A DNA stretch of 64,000 nucleotides. It comes from Staphylococcus sp. M0911 (GTDB taxonomy: Bacteria; Bacillota; Bacilli; Staphylococcales; Staphylococcaceae). Both the position numbers and the translations under genes were made by a program. Of the stretch, positions 48,553 to 57,156 are shown piece by piece. The first letter of the stretch is position 1. Each line of letters opens with the position of its first letter. The notes under the pieces were generated by a model. It saw only the letters and a list, made by a program, of their open reading frames with translations. It did no database searches and was not told the DNA's origin. The stretch covers positions 1,364,001 to 1,428,000 of the forward strand of contig NZ_CP022881.1 of assembly GCF_003491325.1 (NCBI RefSeq), given 5' to 3'.

Positions 48553-49362
48553 ATGAGCGGACTTAGAAGTGTCACGTTAGGTACTAGTGACCTATCTAAA
48601 ACTAAAGATTTATTTGAAAATATATTAGGTTTTAATTCATCTAAAAAGGGTGAAAATGCTTTAAGATTTGGTGATGCTAATTTAAGCCCAGGTACTCGTA
48701 TACATTTTGTTGAAGTACCTAAAAGCAATTATCAAAACTTACATATCGATAGCGTTGGTTTAAGAACTCCATCAGATTCTGGTCTAGATGAATATCAATC
48801 TATTTTCACAAATCATCAAATGTCTTATAGCTCAATTACTGAACTCAATGGTAATAAGCACTTTAACTTCAAGGATCATAATCAACAATTATTTGATATC
48901 TATTCAAACGAACATAATACAGGCGTTCCACTAGGCATGCCATCATTTGAAAGTACTGTCAATCCGCTACATCAAATTCAAGGCTTAGGCCCTGTGATTC
49001 TTAAGGTGAATGAATTGCCTATCACAGCATCTATCCTTACAAATGTATTTGGATTAAATATATTTGCAGAATATCATCCATCTGAAGATTCAACACAAGC
49101 CATCCAAGTATTTAAAATTGGAGAAGGTGGTCTTGGTGGTGAATTGCATCTATATGAAGCAGAGACAGAAATCAATAATGAAGATGTAGGTATGGTTGAA
49201 CAAATAGAATTTTCCACTCAAAATAAGTCGGAATTTGAAAACGCTAAACAAACGTTAGATGACATAGGTATACCTTATCAAACGTTAGAACAAGATGATT
49301 CTGATTCATTACGTATTACTGAAAAAAGTGGTATTTCATTCATTTATACACTGGAAAAATAA
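48553..49362 (+). CDS. VOC/glyoxalase-fold protein
   Basis: A 269-residue protein built of two vicinal-oxygen-chelate modules. The first (1-120) starts LRSVTLGTSDLSKTKDLFENILGF; the second (about 140-268) starts GLGPVILKVNELPITASILTNVFGL. This resembles putative ring-cleaving dioxygenases and glyoxalases of Firmicutes. Usual metal ligands are not obvious, because the early His/Glu positions do not align simply, so the reaction is unknown. AGGGGTG RBS. The next gene follows after 36 nt. Confidence 0.8.
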   Translation: MSGLRSVTLGTSDLSKTKDLFENILGFNSSKKGENALRFGDANLSPGTRIHFVEVPKSNYQNLHIDSVGLRTPSDSGLDEYQSIFTNHQMSYSSITELNGNKHFNFKDHNQQLFDIYSNEHNTGVPLGMPSFESTVNPLHQIQGLGPVILKVNELPITASILTNVFGLNIFAEYHPSEDSTQAIQVFKIGEGGLGGELHLYEAETEINNEDVGMVEQIEFSTQNKSEFENAKQTLDDIGIPYQTLEQDDSDSLRITEKSGISFIYTLEK

Positions 49363-49398
49363 ACTTATAAAAATAACTATAGAGGTAGGGAATTAAAG

Positions 49399-49602
49399 AT
49401 GTTACACGAAACATGGAAAGAGCGTACACCAATTAAAAAAGTAGAAGTTACAAATACAGATGCGAAGAAGTTCACTGTATCTGATATGCTAACTGTTGGT
49501 AAACAATATGATGTCATTAATGAAACTGAAGAATATTATCAAATCATCGATAATTCAGGTTTAGTGGGTGGCTATTACAAAACATACTTTAAAGAAGTTT
49601 AA
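49399..49602 (+). CDS. Small conserved staphylococcal protein (DUF6501-like)
   Basis: 67 residues, no membrane segment. Strand-rich with TVSDMLTVGKQYDVINETEEYYQIIDNSG, which looks like an SH3-like barrel. I associate it with DUF6501 from memory; function unknown. Good RBS (AGAGGTAGGG) and a strong terminator directly downstream support a real gene. Co-oriented with the VOC gene. Confidence 0.8.
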   Translation: MLHETWKERTPIKKVEVTNTDAKKFTVSDMLTVGKQYDVINETEEYYQIIDNSGLVGGYYKTYFKEV

Positions 49603-49656
49603 AATCGTTGCAATCAGTTTAGACTATCAAACAAGTATATAAAGATAACAGTCAAC

Positions 49657-49704
49657 AAGACTAAGACAATTGGAAATCCAAACCCACATGTCTTAGTCTT
49701 TTTT
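49657..49704 (+). terminator. Terminator after the DUF6501-like gene
   Basis: AAGACTAAGACA (49657-49668) pairs perfectly with TGTCTTAGTCTT (49689-49700). A run of T ends at 49704. Confidence 0.9.
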
Positions 49705-49733
49705 CATATTGATAAAAAAGGAGCATATTAATC

Positions 49734-50525
49734 ATGGTACAAGCACAATATAAAAATGCGGACGTTTCAGTTTTTAATGATGCAAAAGCATTATTTGATT
49801 TAAATAAAAATATTTTATTAAAAGGTCCAACAGGTTCCGGTAAAACGAAACTGGCAGAAACATTAAGTGAAGTGGTAAATACGCCTATGTATCAAGTTAA
49901 CTGTTCAGTAGATTTAGACGCAGAGAGTCTACTAGGATTTAAAACGATTAAGACAAATGAACAAGGGCATCAAGAAATTGTATTTATCGATGGGCCCGTT
50001 ATTAAAGCTATGAAAGAAGGACATATTTTATATATTGATGAAATCAATATGGCTAAACCGGAAACATTGCCTATCTTAAATGGTGTGTTAGATTACCGCA
50101 GACGTATAACTAATCCATTTACTGGAGAAGTCATTCAAGCAAAACCTGGCTTTAACGTGATTGCCGCAATCAATGAAGGCTATGTAGGTACGCTACCAAT
50201 GAACGAAGCACTTAAAAACAGATTTGTTGTGATTCAAGTGGATTATATCGACGGCGATATTTTAAGTCATGTTATTAAAGAACAAAGTCGTTTACAAGAT
50301 GATACAACTATCCAAAAAATCATTAAATTCAACGAAGATTTACGTACAATGACCAAACAAGGGCAAATTTCAGAGGAAGCTGCAAGTATACGTGCACTCA
50401 TTGATTTAAGTGACTTAGCAACAGTTATGCCAATCGAACGTGCCATTAAACGTACAATTATAGATAAACTTGAGGATGAACGAGAACAGCAAGCCATTAT
50501 TAATGCAATAGAACTTAACTTTTAG
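49734..50525 (+). CDS. MoxR-family AAA+ ATPase
   Basis: 263 residues. Walker [10 protein letters not shown] (31-39), Walker [12 protein letters not shown] near residue 98, sensor-1 region [11 protein letters not shown] near 143 and arginine-rich [10 protein letters not shown]. MoxR ATPases act as chaperones that assemble or activate metal-containing or multi-protein complexes, usually with a VWA partner. That partner is the next gene (12-nt gap). The target of this pair is unknown. AAAGGAG RBS. Confidence 0.92.
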   Translation: MVQAQYKNADVSVFNDAKALFDLNKNILLKGPTGSGKTKLAETLSEVVNTPMYQVNCSVDLDAESLLGFKTIKTNEQGHQEIVFIDGPVIKAMKEGHILYIDEINMAKPETLPILNGVLDYRRRITNPFTGEVIQAKPGFNVIAAINEGYVGTLPMNEALKNRFVVIQVDYIDGDILSHVIKEQSRLQDDTTIQKIIKFNEDLRTMTKQGQISEEAASIRALIDLSDLATVMPIERAIKRTIIDKLEDEREQQAIINAIELNF

Positions 50526-50537
50526 AGAGGGATAATC

Positions 50538-52427
50538 ATGAGCGACCGTTTCATTAAATTTAACGACGAACAGTTAGATGCTAAACAAGTAATGATGTTA
50601 CAAGACTTAGCTCGTTTACTATTAAAAAACGAACAAACACAAGTTAAAATTCAAAAATTCCCTTATTATAATCCATTCAGTAATACACTAATTACAAGTT
50701 GGTTCTGGTCTCACCGTCCAAAAGCAGTTGAAGCTGCTGGTCTCAAAACAGATGTTATGTTAGCGGCCTATGGCTATCAAATGATGGATGTAGATATCGT
50801 TAATGAGGTGTTGCATAATAATGAATTTAAACACCCTAAATTTTTCCATCAACTTTTCAAACTATTAGAAGATATACGTATATTCAATGAGATTAAATTA
50901 CAACGTCCAAGCACAATAAAATATATAGATTTACGTTTAAATACAAGACTTACATTTACTGAATCACAAATTAATGTTTATAAAACTAAAACACTATATA
51001 CTGATTTATTATTTTTATATTTAGAGCATGCTTTTATTGAACAAAACTTCTATGACATACCATCCATCCATCCAAAATTTGATGACGTTTTAGTTAATAT
51101 GTATCAATATTTGCCTAACTTCTTTCAGAATCAAAGTTCTGAAGACAATATGTATTTAGCTGAACGCATATTATATCAAGTAGATGATTTATTAAAAGAA
51201 GATATGTTAAATGAATATTACTATATTCCTAAAAATCTATATGAAAATATTCAACAAGACTTGTTTGAAGATCTAAAACGAACAGATGCTGCTAATACAG
51301 ATGGTAAAGATCAGTCGCAAGAGGAAAATGATGCAGTGACAGCTGAAGCAGAAACCAAAGCTGCTGATAGTTCTTCTGAAGGTGGCGCTTATCTCGAAAT
51401 GGAACTACATGAGGGTGAAAATAGTGAAGTGATGGCTGACAATGATACAGCTAGAGAAGGGGATTCATCCGATGATATGACCGATATGATGACTAAAAAA
51501 GGTAAGGGGTCACAAAACACGCTAGATCGTGAAGAAGGCGGTTTTATTGGACAAAATAGCGCCTTTGCATTAGAAGGCATTAACCAAAATGTTGATATTA
51601 AATGGAAAGTCCCTGATATTTTACCTGAATACATCCAAGCTTATGAAGATGTTAAAAATGATGTGCAATTTGAAATTAAGGATTTAATCCAAATTATTAA
51701 AAAGACGATCGAACGCGAACATCAAGATGAGAGACATAATCTCACTAAAGGTCGACTACAGAAGAATTTAATCAATTGGTTTATAGATGATCAATATAAA
51801 TTGTTCTATAAAAAACAAGATTTAAGCCAATCATTTGATGCTACATTTACATTATTAATCGATGCTTCAGCAAGCATGCATGACAAAATGGATGAAACGA
51901 TTAAAGGTGTCGTACTCTTCCACGAGACGTTAAAAGAATTGAACGTCAAACATGAAATATTGGCCTTTAACGAAGATGCCTTTGATTCAGATGAAACGAA
52001 GCAACCTAATATTATAGATGAGATTATCCATTACGACTATTCAACATTGAAAAAAGATGGACCGCGTATCATGGCTTTAGAACCACAAGATGATAATCGC
52101 GATGGGGTTGCCATTCGAATTGCGAGTGATAGATTAATTCGTCGCAGTCATCATCAGAGATTTCTCATTGTGTTTTCTGATGGGGAACCTTCTGCATATA
52201 ATTATAGTCAAGATGGCATCATAGATACGTATGAAGCTGTTGAAAATGCCCGTAAGTTTGGTATAGAAGTCTTTAATGTATTCTTGAATCAAGATCCAAT
52301 TACCGAAGATATTGAACAGACGATTCATAATATTTATGGTCAGTATTCTATATTTGTTGAAGGTGTTGAACATTTACCAAGCTTGCTATCACCATTATTG
52401 AAAAAACTATTACTTAAATCTTTTTAA
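50538..52427 (+). CDS. VWA-domain protein, CoxE/NorD/CobT-like partner of the MoxR ATPase
   Basis: 629 residues. Long N-terminal helical region (1-245), an acidic low-complexity linker (about 250-335; Asp/Glu/Ser rich) and a C-terminal von Willebrand A domain (about 430-625). The MIDAS motif is D442-A-S444-A-S446-M, with a further Asp in IVFSDGEPSAYN. This is the layout of NorD/CobT-type proteins that work with MoxR ATPases to load metal or activate an enzyme. No obvious client gene is next to it. AGAGGG RBS. The gene is intact. Confidence 0.9.
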   Translation: MSDRFIKFNDEQLDAKQVMMLQDLARLLLKNEQTQVKIQKFPYYNPFSNTLITSWFWSHRPKAVEAAGLKTDVMLAAYGYQMMDVDIVNEVLHNNEFKHPKFFHQLFKLLEDIRIFNEIKLQRPSTIKYIDLRLNTRLTFTESQINVYKTKTLYTDLLFLYLEHAFIEQNFYDIPSIHPKFDDVLVNMYQYLPNFFQNQSSEDNMYLAERILYQVDDLLKEDMLNEYYYIPKNLYENIQQDLFEDLKRTDAANTDGKDQSQEENDAVTAEAETKAADSSSEGGAYLEMELHEGENSEVMADNDTAREGDSSDDMTDMMTKKGKGSQNTLDREEGGFIGQNSAFALEGINQNVDIKWKVPDILPEYIQAYEDVKNDVQFEIKDLIQIIKKTIEREHQDERHNLTKGRLQKNLINWFIDDQYKLFYKKQDLSQSFDATFTLLIDASASMHDKMDETIKGVVLFHETLKELNVKHEILAFNEDAFDSDETKQPNIIDEIIHYDYSTLKKDGPRIMALEPQDDNRDGVAIRIASDRLIRRSHHQRFLIVFSDGEPSAYNYSQDGIIDTYEAVENARKFGIEVFNVFLNQDPITEDIEQTIHNIYGQYSIFVEGVEHLPSLLSPLLKKLLLKSF

Positions 52428-52468
52428 AAATATGTCTATTTGCTAAATTTAAATCAACTAAGTTTTTA

Positions 52469-52483
52469 AATTTTCTGAAATTA
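52469..52483. promoter_or_regulatory. CodY-like box upstream of brnQ
   Basis: AATTTTCTGAAATTA matches the CodY consensus AATTTTCWGAAAATT at 13 of 15 positions. It lies 2 nt upstream of the proposed -35. CodY represses branched-chain amino acid uptake genes when isoleucine and GTP are high, so the target makes sense. Confidence 0.72.
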
Positions 52484-52485
52484 TA

Positions 52486-52515
52486 TAGACTTATGAATTA
52501 TATCTATGCTAGAAT
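52486..52515 (+). promoter_or_regulatory. Probable brnQ promoter
   Basis: TAGACT (52486-52491), 18 nt, extended -10 TGC-TAGAAT (52510-52515). The -35 is weak, and the TG motif compensates. Confidence 0.5.
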
Positions 52516-52553
52516 GTTTAATGTTGCATATTTAAGGACAAAGGAGCAGCATT

Positions 52554-53897
52554 ATGAACAAGAATACATGGATTGTAGGGTTCACACTTTTTGCCATGTT
52601 CTTTGGTGCAGGTAATTTAATCTTTCCAACGAACTTAGGTTTAGATAGTGGACACTTTTTCTGGCCTGCGATTCTCGCATTTGCACTAACTGGTATAGGA
52701 TTGCCTTTACTTGGCGTTGTCGTTGGTGCACTTGATAAACAAGGTTATATTGGTGCATTTAATAAAATATCACCAGTTTTTTCGATAATATTTTTAATAG
52801 TGATTTATTTAACTATAGGACCATTATTTGCTATACCTCGTACAGCTTCAACATCATTTGAAATGACTGTCACACCGATAGCACATACGAATGGCAATTT
52901 AGCTCTATTTATATTTACACTTATTTATTTTATTATCGTATTATATTTATGTATTAATCCAAATAAAATGGTCGATCGTATCGGTTCATTACTTACGCCA
53001 CTATTACTGATTACTATTTTAGCAATGATTGTTAAAGGGTTTATCGATTTTAGTGGCCATACATCAAGTCATGGTAATACAGAACTTTTTAACAGTAATA
53101 TTGGTAGTTTTTCTCAAGGGTTTACACAAGGTTACTTAACAATGGATGCTATTGCTGCTATTGCATTTTCAATGATTGTAGTGAATGCGATTAAGGCAAC
53201 AGGTGTCAATCATGCTGATAAGATATTTAAGCAAACCTTAATGGCAGGTTTAATCGCTGCTGTCGCGTTAATCTTTATCTATATTTCTTTAGGATTTATC
53301 GGCAATCACATTGATATTTCAGATGCCAAGTTAAAATCACTTGCTGCTAAAGATCAAAATGTAGGTACATTTTTATTAACGACAATGGCATCTACAAGCT
53401 TCGGAACTTTCGGTAAGTATTTATTAGGTATCATTGTAGCATTAGCTTGTCTAACAACTGCATGTGGTTTAATAGTTGCTGTAAGTGAGTATTTCCACAG
53501 AATTATTCCTAAAATTTCGTATAAAACATTTGTCATTATCTTTACTATTATTAGTTTTATTATTGCGAATCAAGGTCTAAATGCTGTGATTACAATGTCA
53601 CAACCCGTACTTAGCGTCATCTATCCTGTGGCAATCACAGTTGTGTTACTCATATTGATAGCAAGATTTATTCCGACAAAACCTATTACACAACAAATCA
53701 CTGTTATAGTTGTTGCTATTGTATCTATCTTGAGTGTGATTCATACACAAGGATGGTTACAACTGAGCTTCATGGATCATCTATGGCTAAAAGATTATTC
53801 ATTAGAATGGTTCCCAATTGCGGTCATTACTACCATCATCGCATACATTATTGGTATATTTATCAAACAACAACCTATCGTTTATCAAAAAGAATAG
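52554..53897 (+). CDS. brnQ: Branched-chain amino acid:cation symporter BrnQ
   Basis: A 447-residue LIVCS-family transporter with about 12 membrane helices. The start [19 protein letters not shown] is the family signature, followed by [16 protein letters not shown]. Imports leucine, isoleucine or valine with Na+ or H+. Staphylococci have several BrnQ paralogues; this neighbourhood suggests the one called brnQ3 in S. aureus, from memory. A CodY-like box upstream agrees with the role. AAAGGAG RBS. Monocistronic, ended by a strong terminator shared with telA. Confidence 0.93.
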   Translation: MNKNTWIVGFTLFAMFFGAGNLIFPTNLGLDSGHFFWPAILAFALTGIGLPLLGVVVGALDKQGYIGAFNKISPVFSIIFLIVIYLTIGPLFAIPRTASTSFEMTVTPIAHTNGNLALFIFTLIYFIIVLYLCINPNKMVDRIGSLLTPLLLITILAMIVKGFIDFSGHTSSHGNTELFNSNIGSFSQGFTQGYLTMDAIAAIAFSMIVVNAIKATGVNHADKIFKQTLMAGLIAAVALIFIYISLGFIGNHIDISDAKLKSLAAKDQNVGTFLLTTMASTSFGTFGKYLLGIIVALACLTTACGLIVAVSEYFHRIIPKISYKTFVIIFTIISFIIANQGLNAVITMSQPVLSVIYPVAITVVLLILIARFIPTKPITQQITVIVVAIVSILSVIHTQGWLQLSFMDHLWLKDYSLEWFPIAVITTIIAYIIGIFIKQQPIVYQKE

Positions 53898-53899
53898 AT

Positions 53900-53935
53900 A
53901 AAAAGCTTCCCTAAAGTAAATAGGGAAGCTTTTTT
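53900..53935. terminator. Bidirectional terminator between brnQ and telA
   Basis: A perfect 14-bp stem (53900-53913 with 53921-53934), 7-nt loop, T-run on the plus side and A-run upstream for the minus strand. The telA stop codon (53934-53936) lies in its tail. Confidence 0.92.
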
Positions 53936-55076
53936 AAGATTCTTTTCGCATTGATAATAAATGTTGCTTCAAGTCATTTTCAAGACCAGATAATTCTTTT
54001 TCAGCAGCTTGTCGTTTTTGACGACCTTCATGTTGAATTTGTAATGTTTGTTCTATCGTATCAATAATATCACTTTGTGTTTGTTTCAATGTTTCAATAT
54101 CGACGACACCACGTTCATTTTCTGTTGCCGTTTCAATTGCATTTTGTTTCAACATTGATGCGTTTTGAGTTAATAAATCATTCGTTGTATCTGTGACTGC
54201 ACGTTGTGCTGATACTGCATTACGTTGTCGCATCAATGTCAACGCAATAGCCATTTGGTTCTTCCATAATGGAATACTTGTTAGAATTGAACTTTGAATT
54301 TTTTCAGCTAATGCCTGATTTACATTTTGAATCATTCGTATTTGTGGTGCAGTTTGAATAGCAATTTGTCTTGAAAGTTGTAAATCATAGATTCTCTTTT
54401 CTAATCGATCCACAAATTGCTCCATGTCTGCGACTGCTTGAATATCCATTTGATTACCTGTTGTTTCAGCTTTCTTCTGTAAATCAGGAATGATATGTTG
54501 TTGTATATCTTGCTTTTTACGTTGTGCTGCTGCAATATAAAGTGTCACATCATCAAAATATCGCTTATTTTGATCATATAACCCATCTAATAAATCAATA
54601 TCTTTCGTTAAGTTACCTTTATGTTTTTCCAATTGAATGGTAATTCGATCAATCTGCGAACTCACTGATTGCATTCTAGAGAATACCTCATTAATAGAAG
54701 CTTTGGTTCTTCTAAAGATACGTTTTATCCTAGATTGTTTATTAGGATCTAAATCATTAGGGTTCACAGATTTTAATTTACTCATCAATTGGTTTAATGA
54801 GTCTCCAATAGGTCCAATATCTTTCGATTGAACATCATCCAACATTTGATGTGAAAACTGTGACATATTTTGTTGCAAGTTGGTACCAAAAGATAATAAG
54901 CCATCGTGATCAAGTGGTTTTATTTGTTCACTAATTTCATTAATCCTTTTTTGATCAGCTTCAGTAAATTGATGTTCAAAATCTTCAACAACCATATTCG
55001 GTTGCTCAGATTGTTGATTGATATATTGATCAAGAGGGTGTGATGGGGTACGTTCATGTTCATTTGCCATATCCAT
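53934..55076 (-). CDS. telA: TelA family toxic-anion-resistance protein
   Basis: A 380-residue soluble, almost wholly alpha-helical protein of the TelA/KlaA (YceH) family. Members are linked to tellurite, cell-envelope antimicrobial and detergent tolerance; mechanism unknown. Recognised by DLLDGLYDQNKRYFDDVTLYIAAAQ, PQIRMIQNVNQALAEKIQSSILTSIPLWKNQMAIAL and the coiled-coil C-terminus. Either Met1 or Met3 could start; AAGGAG lies just upstream of both. It is 18 nt after xpaC and probably co-transcribed with it. Confidence 0.92.
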   Translation of the reverse strand: MDMANEHERTPSHPLDQYINQQSEQPNMVVEDFEHQFTEADQKRINEISEQIKPLDHDGLLSFGTNLQQNMSQFSHQMLDDVQSKDIGPIGDSLNQLMSKLKSVNPNDLDPNKQSRIKRIFRRTKASINEVFSRMQSVSSQIDRITIQLEKHKGNLTKDIDLLDGLYDQNKRYFDDVTLYIAAAQRKKQDIQQHIIPDLQKKAETTGNQMDIQAVADMEQFVDRLEKRIYDLQLSRQIAIQTAPQIRMIQNVNQALAEKIQSSILTSIPLWKNQMAIALTLMRQRNAVSAQRAVTDTTNDLLTQNASMLKQNAIETATENERGVVDIETLKQTQSDIIDTIEQTLQIQHEGRQKRQAAEKELSGLENDLKQHLLSMRKES

Positions 55077-55094
55077 TTACTCTCCTTATCTATA

Positions 55095-55718
55095 TTATTT
55101 TTTTCGACGTTGTTGTTCTAATTTATTTAATTCCATTTCTACATCTAATCGTTCATAATCGTCTTCATTGAGTTGTTTTAAATCTGCTACTAACGTACGT
55201 TTGACTTCGTCTAACGTAATTCGTGTTTGTTCTAATTTCTGCTTTTCTTCGGGAGACTTTCTAGGCATTTTAGTTAATCTCGTATATGAATCTACTAAAT
55301 TCAAGGCATTATCAATATGCGAATAAAAGAATCCTTCTACTTTAAAAAACATTCCTGGACGTTGTCTTACACTCATATAAATCGAGCGAGAGATTCTATA
55401 AATGTCGTTAACCTGTCTAAAATCTTTAATAGAACGAATATTGATAAATGATTTGAAAATCAAACGTATTTTAGATTGGGCTTGGTTTAATTGACTTCTA
55501 ACATATCGATATTCTCTTCGAGTTAATCCTATTTCATTTAGATATTTACGTGAAGTCAAGCGCTGAGTAGGGAAGTAAGACACGACAAATCCTCCCAAAC
55601 CGATGAATCCGTCTATAATAAAAGACAAATCAAATCCAAAGATACTTACCATCCAAGCAATCATCGCTACCGGTATGCCTACCATGGTCCCCAAAACTCT
55701 TGAAATATTATATCTCAA
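55095..55718 (-). CDS. xpaC: XpaC-like 5-bromo-4-chloroindolyl phosphate hydrolysis protein
   Basis: A 207-residue protein with two N-terminal membrane helices (about 8-30 and 33-50) and a helical cytoplasmic remainder. Matches the XpaC family that usually precedes telA; function unknown despite the historical name. The start codon is TTG (55716-55718) behind AAGGAAG. An ATG just upstream is out of frame. An intact xpaC-telA pair is typical of Firmicutes. Confidence 0.88.
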   Translation of the reverse strand: MRYNISRVLGTMVGIPVAMIAWMVSIFGFDLSFIIDGFIGLGGFVVSYFPTQRLTSRKYLNEIGLTRREYRYVRSQLNQAQSKIRLIFKSFINIRSIKDFRQVNDIYRISRSIYMSVRQRPGMFFKVEGFFYSHIDNALNLVDSYTRLTKMPRKSPEEKQKLEQTRITLDEVKRTLVADLKQLNEDDYERLDVEMELNKLEQQRRKK

Positions 55719-55744
55719 CTGCCATCTTCCTTTTTAGTATTGAT

Positions 55745-56014
55745 TTAAATTGTTTTAAAATCAGTTAATGATTCGTCTAAATCTAAGTCTTCTATCTGAT
55801 AGTTAGTTACATGTGAGGCAGGAGAAGCACCTTCAATAACACTATTTATAAATGATTCTAAATTGTCTTTTTCTCCTTGAGCATATATATCAACATAATC
55901 TTCAACATTTTGCACTGTACCTACGACGTGATGTTGATTGCCTAGTCTCTGCGTATAATATCTAAAGCCGACACCTTGTACTGTGCCAAATACTTGTATA
56001 TGTTTACGTTCCAT
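55745..56014 (-). CDS. acyP: Acylphosphatase
   Basis: 89 residues from the ATG at 56012-56014. The three-codon upstream extension begins at a GTG inside the GAGGTG ribosome binding site and is unlikely. Hydrolyses acyl phosphates. Catalytic R18 in [11 protein letters not shown] and N36 in [10 protein letters not shown]. Small ferredoxin-like fold. It is 26 nt upstream of xpaC in the same direction, so the three may form one transcript. Confidence 0.95.
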   Translation of the reverse strand: MERKHIQVFGTVQGVGFRYYTQRLGNQHHVVGTVQNVEDYVDIYAQGEKDNLESFINSVIEGASPASHVTNYQIEDLDLDESLTDFKTI

Positions 56015-56171
56015 TATTATCACCTCATATCACTATTATAAGGATAAAGACGTAAAAAAACTAATATTTGCTATATCGTCTATCAGTCAAAAGTATGAGT
56101 CTTCTAACTTGATTTTGATATACAACCAGTTAAAATTATCAATATAGAATTTTAAAAAGAAGGGGATACAT

Positions 56172-56480
56172 ATGTGGACGGTTGCAAAAATTAGAGCTGA
56201 CTATGAAGGTTGGTGGTTGTTTGAAGATTGGCCAGAGAAGATTGTTAAACAATCCGAGTTTTCTACATATGAAGACATGTTAGATGCATACTGTAAATTA
56301 ATCAAAGATTGTAACGCATATTACGACAATTGCGTAATGGGGAAATATAATATGTACGCATTTTACAATAATTGTGATTTAAATTTCTGTGAAGATTGTG
56401 ATGAGGATTTACAAATAATTTATAGTTTTATTGTTTTAAAAAATAATGAAGTTTATTATAATCTTCCAAAAATAGTTTAA
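56172..56480 (+). CDS. DUF1033 family protein
   Basis: A 102-residue acidic, aromatic-rich protein (WTVAKIRADYEGWWLFEDWPE at the start) with a cysteine cluster near the C-terminal third (CDLNFCEDCDED). I assign DUF1033 by memory; function unknown. In S. aureus the gene before cspA belongs to the msaABCR regulatory locus, and this may be its counterpart (inference from position). AGAAGGGG RBS. A separate promoter before cspA suggests the two can be transcribed independently. Confidence 0.75.
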   Translation: MWTVAKIRADYEGWWLFEDWPEKIVKQSEFSTYEDMLDAYCKLIKDCNAYYDNCVMGKYNMYAFYNNCDLNFCEDCDEDLQIIYSFIVLKNNEVYYNLPKIV

Positions 56481-56502
56481 ATGATAATTTCCTATAATTG
56501 TA

Positions 56503-56531
56503 TTGCAATTTTGCATTATTTAAATTATAAT
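56503..56531 (+). promoter_or_regulatory. cspA promoter
   Basis: TTGCAA (56503-56508), 17 nt, TATAAT (56526-56531). This predicts a leader of about 130 nt. Confidence 0.75.
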
Positions 56532-56614
56532 ATCAAGTAAGCAATAGTTTTATTCCATATTGCAAAAAATATTTGCTATTATCGTTATGAGTAATTAGGT
56601 CATGTATTTTTTGT

Positions 56615-56635
56615 AATATGCGAATAACGCATATT
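56615..56635 (+). promoter_or_regulatory. Hairpin in the cspA leader
   Basis: AATATGCG (56615-56622) pairs perfectly with CGCATATT (56628-56635) over a 5-nt loop, ending 17 nt before the GGAGG ribosome binding site. Long structured leaders control cold-shock mRNAs in many bacteria; a role here is inferred. Confidence 0.55.
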
Positions 56636-56666
56636 GAATGAATTTTAGTCTTGGAGGTTTCAGATT

Positions 56667-56867
56667 ATGAAACAAGGTACAGTTAAATGGTTTAACGCTG
56701 AAAAAGGATTCGGCTTCATCGAAGTTGAAGGAGAAAACGACGTATTCGTACATTTCTCAGCAATTAACCAAGATGGTTACAAATCATTAGAAGAAGGTCA
56801 ATCAGTTGAATTTGAAGTAGTTGAAGGCGACCGCGGACCACAAGCTGCGAACGTTGTAAAACTATAA
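56667..56867 (+). CDS. cspA: Cold-shock protein CspA
   Basis: A 66-residue single cold-shock domain. RNP1-type KGFGFIEV and RNP2-type VFVHFSAI are intact, preceded by [11 protein letters not shown]. Binds single-stranded RNA and DNA and acts as RNA chaperone. In S. aureus the same gene is called msaB and affects virulence and biofilm genes. TTGGAGG RBS. Own promoter and terminator. Confidence 0.98.
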   Translation: MKQGTVKWFNAEKGFGFIEVEGENDVFVHFSAINQDGYKSLEEGQSVEFEVVEGDRGPQAANVVKL

Positions 56868-56900
56868 TAAATAGATTGTAATTAATTGACTTTATTAACT

Positions 56901-56932
56901 AACACCTTACCAAGATGTAAGGTGTTTTTTTA
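56901..56932 (+). terminator. cspA terminator
   Basis: A 10-bp perfect stem (AACACCTTAC at 56901-56910 with 56917-56926), 6-nt loop, then six or more T. Confidence 0.92.
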
Positions 56933-57077
56933 TGCGATTCATTCAATGTGCTATGTGATGATATAGGATACTTTTTAGACTATCATTAAAAACGTGACTT
57001 TTCACTCTCAGTGTTAAGTCACATTTTATTTATGTTTAAATACTAAAGCATCATTTAGAGAGATGAACTCTCAAGAT

Positions 57078-57126
57078 TAAAAAAATGGCTATAACAACGA
57101 GTTCCATTAAACTAATTGTTGTAGCC
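57078..57126 (-). terminator. Terminator of the dap-lysA operon
   Basis: On the minus strand, GGCTACAACAA (57126-57116) pairs with TTGTTATAGCC (57097-57087) with one mismatch. Seven T follow. A second hairpin at 56994-57022 (GTGACTT with AAGTCAC and an inner 4-bp stem) lies downstream and may back it up. Confidence 0.8.
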
Positions 57127-57156
57127 TTATAAAATACCATACGAGATTAACTTTTA

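Larger units (their letters stand above)
56868..57156. other. Convergent intergenic region between cspA and lysA
   Basis: 289 bp with the cspA terminator, the lysA terminator and a third hairpin at 56994-57022. No gene seen. Confidence 0.6.

Noticed and set aside
51300-51540. Acidic low-complexity stretch in the VWA protein as a frameshift or insertion
   Set aside because: The frame is continuous, and such acidic linkers are common in NorD/CobT-type proteins.
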